A DNA stretch of 60,000 nt from Mesostigma viride (Eukaryota; Streptophyta; Mesostigmatophyceae; Mesostigmatales; Mesostigmataceae), in the NCBI GenBank assembly GCA_009746045.1, contig RPFO01000132.1:1260590-1320589 (forward strand), read 5' to 3'. The notes under the pieces are model-generated. The model saw nothing but the letters and a program-made list of their open reading frames with translations. It was not told the origin of the DNA and did no database searches. Made by a program: the position numbers and the translations under genes. Within the stretch, counting starts at the first letter, position 1, and every line of letters starts with the position of its first letter. Shown here piece after piece: positions 37,882-49,240 of this stretch.

Positions 37882-38022
37882 TGTCGCGTCTGCGTACCAC
37901 AATCTCCGGCGCCACCATGGCGGCTGGCCATGCTCAGCTTTGGTAAAACCCAAATGAGCTGAGCTGACGTGCCTGCCTTAACTGCATGCCCGGTGGGGTG
38001 GGCGAGGACCTGTCCCATGATT
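37880..38022 (-). repeat. 143-bp copy of the retrotransposon 3' internal end
   Basis: It is identical or nearly so to 39,193-39,335. It is the non-coding stretch between the PHD-coding end and the 3' LTR, in minus orientation, and lies on the other side of the inverted LTR. Confidence 0.85.
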
Positions 38023-39192
38023 AACGAAAGGAGGGTTCTCAGCCGAGGACAAGGAACTGTCCCTCGTGCCTGATGACCACCTTAATGCTTTTGCCTCCCC
38101 TGCTATAGAACAATGTTTTCACAACACACACTTTGCACAGTCTGATGATGAAGCCGCACATGCGGAATTTATTGAGAAAGTTAATACAATTACAACACGT
38201 TGATAGTCTCAATATCGATGCACTCCATGCTCACGAGCCCGCAGTTAGGCAGCGCTCCATGACATGCTACCGGCCTTGCTCCCAAGGAAAGGGAGAAACA
38301 CGAAGGCCACTAACGAGAGACTCGAAGAGACTACACGCTACGTGAGAGTCCTCTTCGACTATGAACCAAACCATTCGTCATGCCACACGCATGACACACG
38401 CCACACTTGTCAGTCCAGCCAGGAATGCCCAAACTATCTTGCTGCCTGAACCATGCAAATAGAAACTGCATTCCAGTTGCCGTCCTGGCTTTCTACCACA
38501 CATGCCAACAAAAGCAGGAAGGCATCCCGACAAATCTAAATTGCTACCCTGTTGCCGATCTCATCTCCTAGAGGCTCCGGCATTTCTGTCCCTGGGAATG
38601 TCCGGCATTAGTCACGACCACCAAGGTCGAAGCATAATATCCTTCAAACAATCTGCACGCTCACACCTTGCGTGTGAGTGGCCCAGCAAACATTGCTTCT
38701 AATCTTTCCTTTCTAGAAGAAATCCCTTTGTAGGGCTGCCAGCGATTTCGCATTCATTCCAGCGATCTGGCTCCGCACCGCAAATTGTCCTTTTCCATTT
38801 TCTGTCCAGTCCTCATAACGTTGACCCGCTATTCTACACCACAAAGACACCTGGCCTGTCAATAGCCTCGGCGCTGTTGAAGTCCAGCAGTCCAGCTCCA
38901 GCTCCAGCTCCAGCTCCAGCTCCAGCTCCAGCTGTCCACTAACTCGCGTATGATCCTCTCGACGCTGCGCACTTGTGCTGCCGTCCGCTCAAGTACGTCT
39001 GTGCTGCGCGCCCAGCCGTGCCTGGCCCGGCGCGCGCGCACGTGCACTTTCGTCCGCTCTTATGCTGCAAGTGCTAGTGTCCCCCCCCGGTCACTAGCCT
39101 TTGTCGAAAATGCGCAGAAAACAAATTCCTTGCGCACGTCACCGGTCTTGTGCATAGTGGGCGCCCGGATGACATAGCTCGCGTCCGTGACA
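38023..39192 (-). repeat. Inverted LTR (3' LTR of the minus-strand copy 2)
   Basis: This is the reverse complement of the LTR at 34,805, beginning with TGTCACGG at 39,192 on the minus strand and matching through the hexamer array (about 38,890-38,938) to CTTTCGTT near 38,024. It is flanked on both sides by the same 143-bp internal fragment, as expected for a collapsed LTR-internal-LTR tandem. Confidence 0.85.
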
Positions 39193-39361
39193 GCTGTCGC
39201 GTCTGCGTACCACAATCTCCGGCGCCACCATGGCGGCTGGCCATGCTCAGCTTTGGTAAAACCCAAATGAGCTGAGCTGACGTGCCTGCCTTAACTGCAT
39301 GCCCGGTGGGGTGGGCGAGGACCTGTCCCATGATTCCCCCCTCGCTGGCTCTCATGGCTCC

Positions 39362-40192
39362 TCACATGGCCAGCGACCGTGCCAACACCACAGCAGCTAA
39401 GGAAATGGTGACGCTACTGGTTGCGAAACGGGCAGCGACACAAACTGGGCAAAACCACTGGCCCGCTGGCACGGTGGTGAGCGCTGGCTGCAAGCAGTGC
39501 ATGTGCCACCCACAATTACAGTGATCACACAGCAACATGGTATCCCCCTGGTCTACGCGATGGCAAACCTGACACTGTGCGTCCTTGACCCGCCTGGCCG
39601 TGTGCGGGGCGAGGTCAGGCAATAAGTTGGGCAACGAACACGGACTGAGGTTGCTTACGTTATCGGTGGTGCGACTGCCGTCGACGCCCTCCAAAATGGC
39701 GACCCCAGATGGCTTGATGGCGACGATCCGCAAGATGGTCGGCCCCGCAGTCACGTCAAGAGTGTCGGTCAGCTGCGTGCGGAGAAATACGAACTGCCCC
39801 GGACGAAAATGCAGCTGACGGGCCATGTAAGCGCCCCCCCGGCGCTGAGCGTAGCGCAGGGTATCTCGGTGCTGGGCGATGAACAAGTTGTTCATGGCGA
39901 TGGGCATAACCTTGCGGAAAGTAGCCGCCCGTGCGGTCACCTCAGCCAGAAACTGACTGGCGTTGTCAAACGCCATAGGGGTGGGGTGTGCACTCTGCGC
40001 CTCCGTGGGGAGCAAGGGTGCGCGCCCAAACAACAGGAAATACGGGGAGAAACAGGCGAGCGACTCCTGGGGTGACATTCGGTAACCCATGGCTATCCAC
40101 GCCAGTTCACGATCCCACATAGTGAATGATGCTGACTGCAGGCTCCACTTGCGCAAAGCCTGCTTGACAGTCTGCACCAATCTCTCAGCCAA
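39362..40192 (-). pseudogene. Integrase C-terminal part with PHD finger, copy 2
   Basis: The frame starts inside the integrase core with LAERLVQTVKQAL, holding the third catalytic acidic residue (E). It continues through the C-terminal domain (LACFSPYFLLFGRAPLLP, FRPGQFVFLRTQL, PTILRIVAIKPSG). Near the end is a C4HC3 PHD finger: CQVC, CDHCNCGWHMHC and a final WFCPVC, then a hydrophobic tail. The PHD finger takes the place a chromodomain has in other gypsy elements and probably reads histone marks at the target site. There is no ATG at the frame's start; it is the continuation of the 40,185-43,760 frame after frameshifts at 40,201-40,210 and 40,266-40,270. Confidence 0.85.
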
Positions 40193-43100
40193 ACCATTGG
40201 CCTGAGGATGCTCCGAGAAGTGCGACGGTGATCAATGAGACATGCATCCAACAATTCCTGAAATTCCCCCGAAACTCCCCGCCCTGGTCGGTGACCACCT
40301 CCGCGGGGGCGCCAAACCTGGCGATGATGTCGGCGAAGTGCTTGGCGGTGGTGGCGGCCTGCTTGTCAGCAATGGGGATGAGCTCGACCCACTTGCTAAA
40401 ACTTTCGACACACACCATGACATACTTGTGGCCATCTGCACTTTCATCAAAGGGCCCACACAGGTCTACGTGCCAGCGGTAGAAGAGCCCTCTGATGGGT
40501 AGGCTCATCAATTCTTTCGCATCGTGGTCCACATTGAACCGGGCCTTCACCCGGGCACACTGCGCGCAGCGAGCGACGACCTGCGCGACTGTGGCACGCA
40601 TGCCGTTCCACCAATAAGAGGCGCGCACTAGCGCCAAAGTGCGGTTACCACCCAGGTGGCCATACCGCTCATGGACTTGCTGGACGATGGCGACCCGCTT
40701 GTGAGGCGGCGGCACCACCACTTTGCGCTTGCCGATCATTTTGTGGAGGACCCCGGCATCCCACGAGTAGGTGACCGCCCTATGTTGCACCCTATTCAAC
40801 TCAGCGTCACGCTGGGCTGAGGACCAATCAACAGGGGTTGGGGTGAGAGCTATCCCTTGGACCTGCTCCAACACACGCCCATCGAGCCACACATCACCCA
40901 TGTTGCATTCCACTGTGAGATGGCCAACCAACACCACCTGGAGTGCTAGGTATCGTGCCAAGGTATTGTCAATGTCAAAGGACGGAGAATTACCTTCCTC
41001 CAACGCGAGGAGGCCAGCGGCAGGGGTGAAGGGAGAAGGGTGAACTGCATTGCAGCTTGCCGCAAAGTCTGCGACTGTATACTCGACTGCGCGCCAGTCT
41101 GCCTCGGCGTCGGCGTCAGCGAAGCCTGCAGCATTAACAAAAACCACAGACCCAGGCGAGCTCTCGGCCCCTAGGGCCCGCGCACCAGTGTTGTCAACAG
41201 TGGTTGGTAGAGCATACCTGGACAGGACGTCCGCGTTGGAGTGATCCACACCTGGCCGATGGACGATTGTCAGGTGGTACTCCTGAATGATCATTGCCCA
41301 CCGGGCCAGCTTACCCGTGAGTTTGTCGCTGGTCATCAACCACAATAAGGGCTGGTGATCAGTGACAAGTGTGAACACCCGCCCAAAGAGATATGGCCTG
41401 AAGTGCTTGATGGCCCACACAACGGCTAACGCTTCCCCCTCGTAGGAAGAGTACCGACTCTCGGCAGAGTTGTTACTCCGACTAGCGTACGCGATAACAT
41501 GCTCGCGCCCCGCATCGTCCTTTTGTGCTAGCACAGCCCCTAGGCCTACCTTGGACCAATCGGTGTAAAGAATGAAGGGCAGAGCATAGTCGGGGGCGCG
41601 TAGGATAGGAGCGGCAGTCAGTTCCTGTTTGATGGTATCGATGGCTCGCTGCTGAGCCGGACCCCACGCCCAGACATTGCCCTTCTTCAACAACTCAGTC
41701 AGGGGTTTGACTTTGGTGCTGAAATTCTGAATATATCCTCGATAATAGCCAGCTAGCCCGAGATACGCGCGCACCCCCGAGATGTCGATGGGCACTGCGG
41801 CGTTGCTGATGGCTTCCACTTTGGCTGCCTCAGGGGTCCGGCCACCTGGTACAATCTGATGGCCAAGAAACCCTATGGTCTGTTGGGCGAACTTGCACTT
41901 TTCAGGGTGCAGCCGCAGGTTGGCCTTATCTAGGGCGATCCGAACCTGATCGAGGTGAGCTAAGTGCTGGTCAAATGTCTCGCTAAAGACAATGACATCG
42001 TCTATGTAGCAGGCTGCAAATGGCAACCCTGCCAGCACCTGGTCCATGGCACGTTGGAACACCGCACTAGCGTTGCGATGTCCGAATGGCATGCGAACCC
42101 ACTCGTACAGACGGGTCCCACCCCAAAAGGCCAGCTTGCGCTGATCTGCCTCTACGACCTTGATCTGATGGAAGCCGCTACGCAAATCTAGCGACGACAC
42201 ATACTTGACCTGGGGAGATATTTTATCCAAAACATCATCGACCCGAGGCATGGGGTACCTATCAACAGGAGTGTGCGCGTTCAGCTGACGCAGGTCAGTG
42301 GCCATGCGCATACCTGTCCACTCGCCTGTGATGGTATCCTTCTTGGGTGCGACCACCGTGGCAGCTGCATAACTGGAGGATGAAGCGCGGATGATCCCAG
42401 CTGCCTCTAGCTCTCGACAGTTAGCATCTACGAATTCCAGCTCAGCCAAGCTCAGCCTATGCTGCCGCCTGAATAAGGGCTGATCCGTATCTAGTGGGAC
42501 CCCCATGCAGCCCCCGTTGTAGCACCCTAGTTCTTCACTGCTGAAAGCGAAAACTGAGCGTGCAGAATGCAACCAGTGCTCCATAGCCTTGCGTTGCGTG
42601 GCGGTGAGGTGCTCACCTATGGCCCATATGTGAGAGGCAGCAGGATCTGCGACTGCGGCACTCCTACTGTCGAGACAAGGCCCCCGGACAGCGGCATCGT
42701 GGAAAAGGGAAAATGCGGCTACACCGGGTGTGACGCTCACCTGCTGAATGGCACGGACTGCGCGACCGACCGATTGCTGCAGGGTGGGCGCTCCAGCGAA
42801 CACCGTGCTGGACAACAAGGACGTCATGAGGATAACGCTCCATAGTTGAAGCAGCCGCGATCTCCATGGCGACCCAGTGCCGCCGGACGCTGTTGGCCGG
42901 ACACCAGCCGCGTGGGCACTGACAGGCGGTGGCGGTGTGGGGATATCTCCCCCACCCTGGCGCACTTGCATTGCGGCCCGCAGAACATACCCAACCTGGA
43001 AGGCTGACATGGCTTGCCCAACGAGAGACCACCTAGTGGCCTCTAAAACCCCCTCAGCGGCGGACGCCCCCACATGGAACCCCATGCTCACCTCCCGAAA

Positions 43101-43760
43101 CTCAGCGGGCGGCTGCACCAACAAACCCGTACCGGTGTCCCATACCAAACCCTTGCCCCGGTCCCTGTAGGCCGATGACCCCTGGTAACTAACCAAGGTG
43201 GGAAGAGCGCACATAGGCTTACCTACGTGATTGACGGGTGCGTAAGGGTGCCGATCGGCGACATCTACACGCTGCGTGACCAAATGTGGTGGCAGCGCCA
43301 CCTCCGCGGGCATGCCGTCGTGCTGTCGTGTGATCGCATCTACCACTGCCTGGATGGTGGTGGTGAGTGCAAGGTTGGTCCAGAATGCGGGGTACCTGTG
43401 GGTGAGCCCGCCCAATCCTGCATTGTCGCACGTGACTGGTGCCCCTAAGATGTCCACGATCTGGGCCCAGTCCTTCCTCACTACCTCGTGAGGGCTGTCG
43501 TCGGCCACCACGTTCTCAAAAAGATACGCTAGTGGCTGGTCCTGCAGCTGCTGCAAGAGTCCAACGACTCGAAGCAGATCCCAAAACAACCCGCTCCTAG
43601 GATCCGCAAGCCCGCGTCCTACGCCGGCCTGACTCAACCCTTGACATTCCCAGCCCGCGAGGACGAGGTCTATCCTCTTGTGCCGCCTCAAAAGGCCTCG
43701 CACATGAACCTCCCCAATGCACGGATATCCTGAGGGCACTCCCCAAACGGATCTGTCCAC
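40185..43760 (-). CDS. Polyprotein part: methyltransferase C-terminal part - RT - RNase H - integrase, copy 2
   Basis: An intact 1,191-residue frame. Residues 15-265 hold cytosine methyltransferase motifs IV (GWECQGLS, C39), VI (FENV, 81-84), VIII-like (HRYPAFWTN, 121-129), IX-like (REVSMGF, 222-228) and X-like (LVGQAMSAFQVGYVL, 246-260). A hydrophobic stretch (about 303-323) follows. Reverse transcriptase occupies about 430-640 with YIDD at 585-588. RNase H follows with D734, an acidic pair near 774-776, D801 and D844. The integrase has a zinc-binding domain (H1030, H1035, C1065, C1068) and catalytic D1099 and D1158. The true N-terminus of the methyltransferase, with motif I, lies in the preceding frame, so the ATG at 43,760 is only the first in the open stretch. 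Confidence 0.85.
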   Translation of the reverse strand: MDRSVWGVPSGYPCIGEVHVRGLLRRHKRIDLVLAGWECQGLSQAGVGRGLADPRSGLFWDLLRVVGLLQQLQDQPLAYLFENVVADDSPHEVVRKDWAQIVDILGAPVTCDNAGLGGLTHRYPAFWTNLALTTTIQAVVDAITRQHDGMPAEVALPPHLVTQRVDVADRHPYAPVNHVGKPMCALPTLVSYQGSSAYRDRGKGLVWDTGTGLLVQPPAEFREVSMGFHVGASAAEGVLEATRWSLVGQAMSAFQVGYVLRAAMQVRQGGGDIPTPPPPVSAHAAGVRPTASGGTGSPWRSRLLQLWSVILMTSLLSSTVFAGAPTLQQSVGRAVRAIQQVSVTPGVAAFSLFHDAAVRGPCLDSRSAAVADPAASHIWAIGEHLTATQRKAMEHWLHSARSVFAFSSEELGCYNGGCMGVPLDTDQPLFRRQHRLSLAELEFVDANCRELEAAGIIRASSSSYAAATVVAPKKDTITGEWTGMRMATDLRQLNAHTPVDRYPMPRVDDVLDKISPQVKYVSSLDLRSGFHQIKVVEADQRKLAFWGGTRLYEWVRMPFGHRNASAVFQRAMDQVLAGLPFAACYIDDVIVFSETFDQHLAHLDQVRIALDKANLRLHPEKCKFAQQTIGFLGHQIVPGGRTPEAAKVEAISNAAVPIDISGVRAYLGLAGYYRGYIQNFSTKVKPLTELLKKGNVWAWGPAQQRAIDTIKQELTAAPILRAPDYALPFILYTDWSKVGLGAVLAQKDDAGREHVIAYASRSNNSAESRYSSYEGEALAVVWAIKHFRPYLFGRVFTLVTDHQPLLWLMTSDKLTGKLARWAMIIQEYHLTIVHRPGVDHSNADVLSRYALPTTVDNTGARALGAESSPGSVVFVNAAGFADADAEADWRAVEYTVADFAASCNAVHPSPFTPAAGLLALEEGNSPSFDIDNTLARYLALQVVLVGHLTVECNMGDVWLDGRVLEQVQGIALTPTPVDWSSAQRDAELNRVQHRAVTYSWDAGVLHKMIGKRKVVVPPPHKRVAIVQQVHERYGHLGGNRTLALVRASYWWNGMRATVAQVVARCAQCARVKARFNVDHDAKELMSLPIRGLFYRWHVDLCGPFDESADGHKYVMVCVESFSKWVELIPIADKQAATTAKHFADIIARFGAPAEVVTDQGGEFRGNFRNCWMHVSLITVALLGASSGQWFG

Positions 43761-44164
43761 GCAGACGGAGGAAACTGAGATGGATACAGGGCAGACAGCT
43801 GGGCACAGTGATGCCTATACACTGCCCGAGCGGTAGGAGACGGCTCTACGGCGATCAACGTGTGGCACGTACCGCCTGCAGCGAGAAAGCCAGCCAGCCC
43901 CCCTCCCATCCCAGCAAACAATTCTAGCAATACAACCCCTTCGGACAAGACCCGCGACTCTGCCACAACATCGGCACAGAAGTTACCTTCGGTTGTCGCG
44001 ACAGCCACTTGGACTGCGATTGCCGCGGGAGATGAGAGAGTTGTTGCTGCCGCACCGCGTTGGTGACGTGCTGACGCAAAAGGGCCTGCCGCGCTTGCGG
44101 CTGCTGTCGCGCCGCCCACGTGCTGTGCAATGAGGCCCGTCCCACCAGCGCTGTTGGGATGCAC
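43761..44164 (-). pseudogene. Methyltransferase N-terminal part (motif I), copy 2
   Basis: This frame holds GVVLLELFAGMGGGLAGFLA, the S-adenosylmethionine-binding motif I of C5 methyltransferases, followed by AVEPSPTARAVYRHH, which fits motif II (acidic residue after the second strand). It changes frame near 43,730 before motif IV. In copy 3 (48.1-48.4 kb) the same join is open, which shows that the two parts belong to one domain. Confidence 0.85.
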
Positions 44165-44760
44165 GGCCGATGCTTATCACGCACAGCCCCCCCAGCTGCC
44201 GTGACCTCCCCCATCCGTACCTCCACCACCGCGTCGTGCGAGCCAGCCTCGACCCGGTTGACCGTCGAGACACGCACTGCCCCAGTGTCCGAGCTGTAGC
44301 AGCTCACCGGGATGCTTGCTTGGCGCATGGCGTCACCGTCTCTGTCAACGATGTACACCGCGCGGCCTTCCCACATGCGTACCTCGAGCCGCATGGGAAA
44401 CATGACCTCCATGCCGACCAGCACGTCATACGATGACTGCTCGGTCACAAGGGCATTCACAGGGATGCAGGCCATGTCGGATGGCCTGAGCGGGTTGAGG
44501 ATGACCATTACCTGGACCGCAGTCATGGCAAAGGGTTTAGCGGCAGGGCCCTGCCAGCCCGCCACGGACACATGACTGTCCCGCAGCCCGCCATTCTCCC
44601 TGGTTAGGTTGAGCAACTGGGCCAGCCGAGCACTGATAACGAGTGGCTGGGCCCCGCTGTCCAGTTTCACGACCAATTCATGGTCAGTACTGTAGACCAC
44701 GTTGCTCAGGGGCTCCCCGTGCCCCTGCGCCTGAAACGCCATTGCTGGCTCGCCATCCGG
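44165..44760 (-). pseudogene. Retropepsin-like aspartic protease, copy 2
   Basis: The frame contains LVVKLDSGAQPLVIS, the catalytic D-S-G of retroviral-type proteases, and SSYDVLVGMEVM, matching the second hydrophobic-hydrophobic-G signature. The active enzyme would be a dimer that cuts the polyprotein. It lies between Gag and the methyltransferase. The protease frame continues into a Gln/Arg-rich linker and then shifts frame before methyltransferase motif I. Confidence 0.8.
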
Positions 44761-45626
44761 ATATGAGGTGACAGTGGGTGCCCTAGGCACTACGCACGCC
44801 CGCTGCGCGTTGTCCAAGACACCATGAGCGACATGACCCACGATTACCGAAGCCGATGCAGGGCGATGCCCCAAATGTGGCTGTCTCAGCGTTGTGCAAC
44901 CTACGGGCGTCCATTGTGTCAGCGTACCGCTGTACCTCTGACGCATGCGACCCGAGCACCTCCACGGCCCGCTGACCGAACCACTCGACCACTTGCCGGG
45001 GAGTGTATGCAGGCGTGTCCACGACCGACGGCATAGGGTATAATGGCAACAACCTGCGCCGCTGCTCTGCCCCAGCAGGATTGTCGTGTTCCAGGGTGGA
45101 GCCGGTCCGAGCGGGAGCCATGCGAAAGGACTGAGGCAGCTGCCCCACAGTCTCACTTGGCTGCCCCACCTGAAACGACGGCGGTGCACGTGCTTGCTTC
45201 CCTCGCGCGCCAACTGCGTGGATGTCCAACGCCATCACGTCGGCTGGCCGCCAGAAGTCCTCGTCCCTGTATTGAACCTGCGATCCCCCATCCTCCCTTT
45301 CACGTCCCCCCGCCTCGCCCGTCGGCTGAATGATGACCACCCCCGCGTCCACCTTCTTGTCCTCCACGTCCGCAAAGTGCACCCCCGGCGCTGGGCACTG
45401 CCCCGCCAGATGGGTTCGGACCGTTGCTGGGTGTGACTTCTTACACGCCTTGGGACAATCACGTTTGATGTGCCCATCCTGACCGCACAGGAAGCAGCCC
45501 GATTTGCGCGCATCCGTCCGACCCGTCTGTGAGGACGTGCCCCCCCCAGCTCGCGTCGGCGGAGCGGCAGCGTCCTTGTTGCCGCCAGCGGCGTTACCCT
45601 GGGTTGCATCATGCGATGAGGCGTTG
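44761..45626 (-). pseudogene. Gag C-terminal part with zinc knuckle, copy 2
   Basis: It starts at CAACGCC (45,626 on the minus strand), exactly where copy 1 Gag ends. It encodes NASSHDATQGNAAGG, then a CCHC knuckle, CFLCGQDGHIKRDCP, that binds RNA, followed by a variable linker and a helical segment (RQVVEWFGQRAVEVLGSHAS). A reading frame extending further upstream to 45,868 is an artefact of antisense LTR sequence. Confidence 0.82.
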
Positions 45627-47049
45627 TCAAGGACGCGAGCTATGTCATCCGGGCGCCCACTATGCACAAGACCGGTGACGTGCGCAAGGAATTTGTTTTC
45701 TGCGCATTTTCGACAAAGGCTAGTGACCGGGGGGGGGACACTAGCACTTGCAGCATAAGAGCGGACGAAAGTGCACGTGCGCGCGCGCCGGGCCAGGCAC
45801 GGCTGGGCGCGCAGCACTGACGTACTTGAGCGGACGGCAGCACAAGTGCGCAGCGTCGAGAGGATCATACGCGAGTTAGTGGACAGCTGGAGCTGGAGCT
45901 GGAGCTGGAGCTGGAGCTGGAGCTGGAGCTGGAGCTGGACTGCTGGACTTCAACAGCGCCGAGGCTATTGACAGGCCAGGTGTCTTTGTGGTGTAGAATA
46001 GCGGGTCAACGTTATGAGGACTGGACAGAAAATGGAAAAGGACAATTTGCGGTGCGGAGCCAGATCGCTGGAATGAATGCGAAATCGCTGGCAGCCCTAC
46101 AAAGGGATTTCTTTTAGAAAGAAAAGATTAGAAGCAATGTTTGCTGGGCCACTCACACGCAAGGTGTGAGCGTGCAGATTGTTTGAAGGATATTATGCTT
46201 CGACCTTGGTGGTCGTGACTGAATGCCGGACATTCCCAGGGACAGAAATGCCGGAGCCTCTAGGAGATGAGATCCCGGCAACAGGGTAGCAATTTAGATT
46301 TGTCGGGATGCCTTCCTGCTTTTGTTGGCATGTGTGGTAGAAAGCCAGGACGGCAACTGGAATGCAGTTTCTATTTGCATGGTTCAGGCAGCAAGATAGT
46401 TTGGGCATTCCTGGCTGGACTGACAAGTGTGGCGTGTGTCATGCGTGTGGCATGACGAATGGTTTGGTTCATAGTCGAAGAGGACTCTCACGTAGCGTGT
46501 AGTCTCTTCGAGTCTCTCGTTAGTGGCCTTCGTGTTTCTCCCTTTCCTTGGGAGCAACTTAGGCCGGTAGCATATCATGGAGCGCTGCCTAACTGCGGGC
46601 TTGTGAGCATGGAGTGCATCGATGTTGAGACTATCAACGTGTTGTAATTGTATTAGCTTTCTCAATAAATTCCGCATGTGCGGCTTCATCATCAGACTGT
46701 GCAAAGTGTGTGTTGTGAAAACATTGTTCTATAACAGGGGAGGCAAAAGCATTAAGGTGGTCATCAGGCACGAGGGACAGTTCCTTGTCCTCGGCTGAGA
46801 ACCCTCCTTTCGTTACTCGAAGAGACTACCCGGTAGTCTGCTTCCTTCTGTTCGAAGCCAAGACGTTGGCTTTAGTGTTTATCAACCATCAGCAGTACAG
46901 GGAACGGCCTGGCTGACAGTTTGTAAAGGAAGTGTCTTGAGACAGATTTTAAGAAAATAGAACTAGCCAGAATTTGCTGGCTCTTGTCTTTTTCTGGCAG
47001 GCTAACCTAGGCTTGTTGGTTCTTGTTTTTGCCATCGGTCAGCTGGTGC
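45625..47049 (+). repeat. LTR and leader of retrotransposon copy 3
   Basis: It begins TGTCAAGGACGCGAG (A instead of C at the sixth base, shared with copy 4) and follows the LTR sequence of copy 1 to about 46,815, then the leader without the 64-bp insertion. The GGAGCT array (about 45,888-45,938) is longer than in copy 1. It abuts minus-strand gag on its left. Confidence 0.8.
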
Positions 47050-47510
47050 ATGCCACTGACGCGAGCGCAGACTCGAGCCATGGCGGATGCAAATAGAGCA
47101 GATGCCAACACGTCCGCTCCGGGGTCGAAATGGCGGATTCCTCCGCCGTACCCGCAGTGGGTGGGAGTCGCGACCAAGAAGCGCCGTGAGTATGGTGGCG
47201 CTGTTCGCGCAGATGCAAGCGCAGATGCAGCAACAGTCGCAACAGTTGCAGCAGCAATTGGCGCTGCAAATGCAGGAAGTGACCGACAGATTGGTGGCCG
47301 TAGAGGGTCGTCATCTGCAGTCCACACCATGGGACGGGCAGGCATCAATGCCGGGCCCCAATGGTGTTACCGCGGAGCCGAGGGAGCGGGACCAGCCGCC
47401 AACCTCAGGTATGCGGCGGGAAGGGCTTCGATGGAACCGGGGGTTTTGGCTGGGTCGCTAACCCAACACGACTTGCTTTGGTAGCGAAGGATGGTCAGCC
47501 ACGGGGCGAG
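47050..47510 (+). pseudogene. Gag N-terminal fragment, copy 3
   Basis: The ATG at 47050 corresponds to that of copies 1 and 4. Several small indels break the frame within 120 bp (for example near 47,128 and 47,187). The Gln-rich coiled coil is still readable. The sequence ends at GGGGCGAG (47,510) and jumps to protease sequence. Confidence 0.75.
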
Positions 47511-48566
47511 TCGTCCCAGTAATGTCATCCTCAACCCGCTCAGGCCATCCGACATGGCCTGCATCCCTGCGAATGCCCTTGTGACCGAGCAGTCATCGTA
47601 TGACGTGCTGGTCGGCATGGAGGTCATGTTTCCCATGCGGCTCGAGGTACGCATGTGGGAAGGCCGCGCGGTGTACATCGTTGACAGAGACGGTGACGCC
47701 ATGCGCCAAGCAAGCATCCCGGTGAGCTGCTACAGCTCGGACAATGGGGCAGTGCGTGTCTCGACGGTCAACCGGGTCGAGGCTGGCTCGCACGACGCGG
47801 TGGTGGAGGTACGGATGGGGAGGTCACGGCAGCTGGGGGGGCTGTGCGTGATAAGCATCGGCCGTGCATCCCAACAGCGCTGGTGGGACGGGCCTCATTG
47901 CACAGCACGTGGGCGGCGCGACAGCAGCCGCAAGCGCGGCAGGCCTTGTTGCGTCAGCACGTCACCAACGCGGTGCGGCAGCAACAACTCTCTCATCTCC
48001 CGCGGCAATCGCAGTCACAAGTGGCTGTCGCGACCACCGAAGGTAACTTCTGTGCCGATGTTGTGGCAGAGTCGCGGGTCTTGTCCGAAGGGGTTGTATT
48101 GCTAGAATTGTTTGCTGGGATGGGAGGGGGGCTGGCTGGCTTTCTCGCTGCAGGCGGTACGTGCCACACGTTGATCGCCGTAGAGCCGTCTCCTACTGCT
48201 CGGGCAGTGTATAGGCATCACTGTGCCCAGCTGTCTGCCCTGTATCCATCTCAGTTTCCTCCGTCTGCGTGGACAGATCCGTTTGGGGAGTGCCCTCAGG
48301 ATATCCGTGCCATTGGGGAGGTTCATGTGCGAGGCCTTTTGAGGCGGCACAAGAGGATAGACCTCGTCCTCGCGGGCTGGAATGTCAAGGGTTAGTCAGG
48401 CCGGCGTAGGACGCGGGCTTGCGGATCCTAGGAGGCGTGTGTTTTGGGATCTGCTTCGAGTCGTTGGACTCTTGCAGCAGCTGCAGGACCAGCCACTAGC
48501 GTATCTTTTTGAGAACGTGGGTGGCCGACGACAGCCCTCAGCAGGTAGTGAGGAAGGACTGGCGTC
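47511..48566 (+). pseudogene. Protease C-terminal part and methyltransferase N-terminal part, copy 3
   Basis: After the jump the sequence matches the protease from VILNPLRPSDM onward, then the linker and methyltransferase motif I (LELFAGMGGGLAG). A frame 47,844-48,395 joins motif I to the region before motif IV without interruption (GECPQDIRAIGEVHVRGLL), supporting one continuous domain. Motif IV is destroyed by a missing base (CTGGAATGTC instead of CTGGGAATGTC). The copy runs into the assembly gap. Confidence 0.75.
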
Positions 48567-48591
48567 NNNNNNNNNNNNNNNNNNNNNNNNN
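48567..48591. other. Assembly gap of 25 N
   Basis: A run of 25 unknown bases. Plus-strand methyltransferase sequence enters from the left and minus-strand gag leaves on the right, so the true content and length are unknown. Confidence 0.99.
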
Positions 48592-49240
48592 GGCCACGCC
48601 CGTCGAAGCCGAACCACACGTCCGTGTGACGCGTGTACAGCGAGACCTCTCTCCACTGCTCCACCAGCCTAGCCACTCGCCTCAGCGTAAGGCCGTGAAA
48701 GAAGAAGTGCATGTTGTTCATCACAAACTCATGCATAATTACAGCGCCTTGCGTAGTCATGTATTGCAGATCAATCCATGACTTGTACGCGTTGTAGGCC
48801 TGCGCCAGCGTGGCCAGATTGCCGGTTGTGGAGAACTTCTCGCGCATGTCCACCCGTGGTAGGGTGGGCATCTTCGCGCCTTCAGGTATGAGGCGCACCC
48901 TTTGCGGGTACTGCACCCCATCGGCATCCTCCGGCGGTCGCTGAGCTGCGCGTCCCTGCGCCAGCGTGCTTGGGCGTGCTGCCTCCCGTACTCGGAAAGC
49001 CAGCGGTGTGGTTATGTCCTCCATGGGCGGAATGCGCCCGATTGCACACTTGACCACCGTGCAGTCGACCCGCCGGTCAGCGCCCCACCGCCTCGCCCAA
49101 ACGGAATTGAGACCCCGCCTGGCAGCATGCGTCCTGGTGCACCCCTGCGTGGGTCCATCGCGCGCGCCAGCCCTGCCCCGTTCTCCTCGTGCAATCCGTC
49201 TCGCGCTTGATCGAAAGGCAGGCGCCTGGGCGCCAGCGTA
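48592..49240 (-). pseudogene. Gag middle fragment in minus orientation, copy 3
   Basis: The minus strand reads Gag from YTLAPRRL through the LEERARL-type linker and YMTTQGAVIMHEFVMNNMHF to WFGFDGRG. The start abuts protease sequence at 49,240/49,241, the reciprocal of the junction at 47,510. Confidence 0.75.

Noticed and set aside
44783-45868. 361-aa frame joining antisense LTR sequence to Gag
   Set aside because: The first 85 residues come from the opposite strand of the LTR; only the part after 45,626 is Gag.
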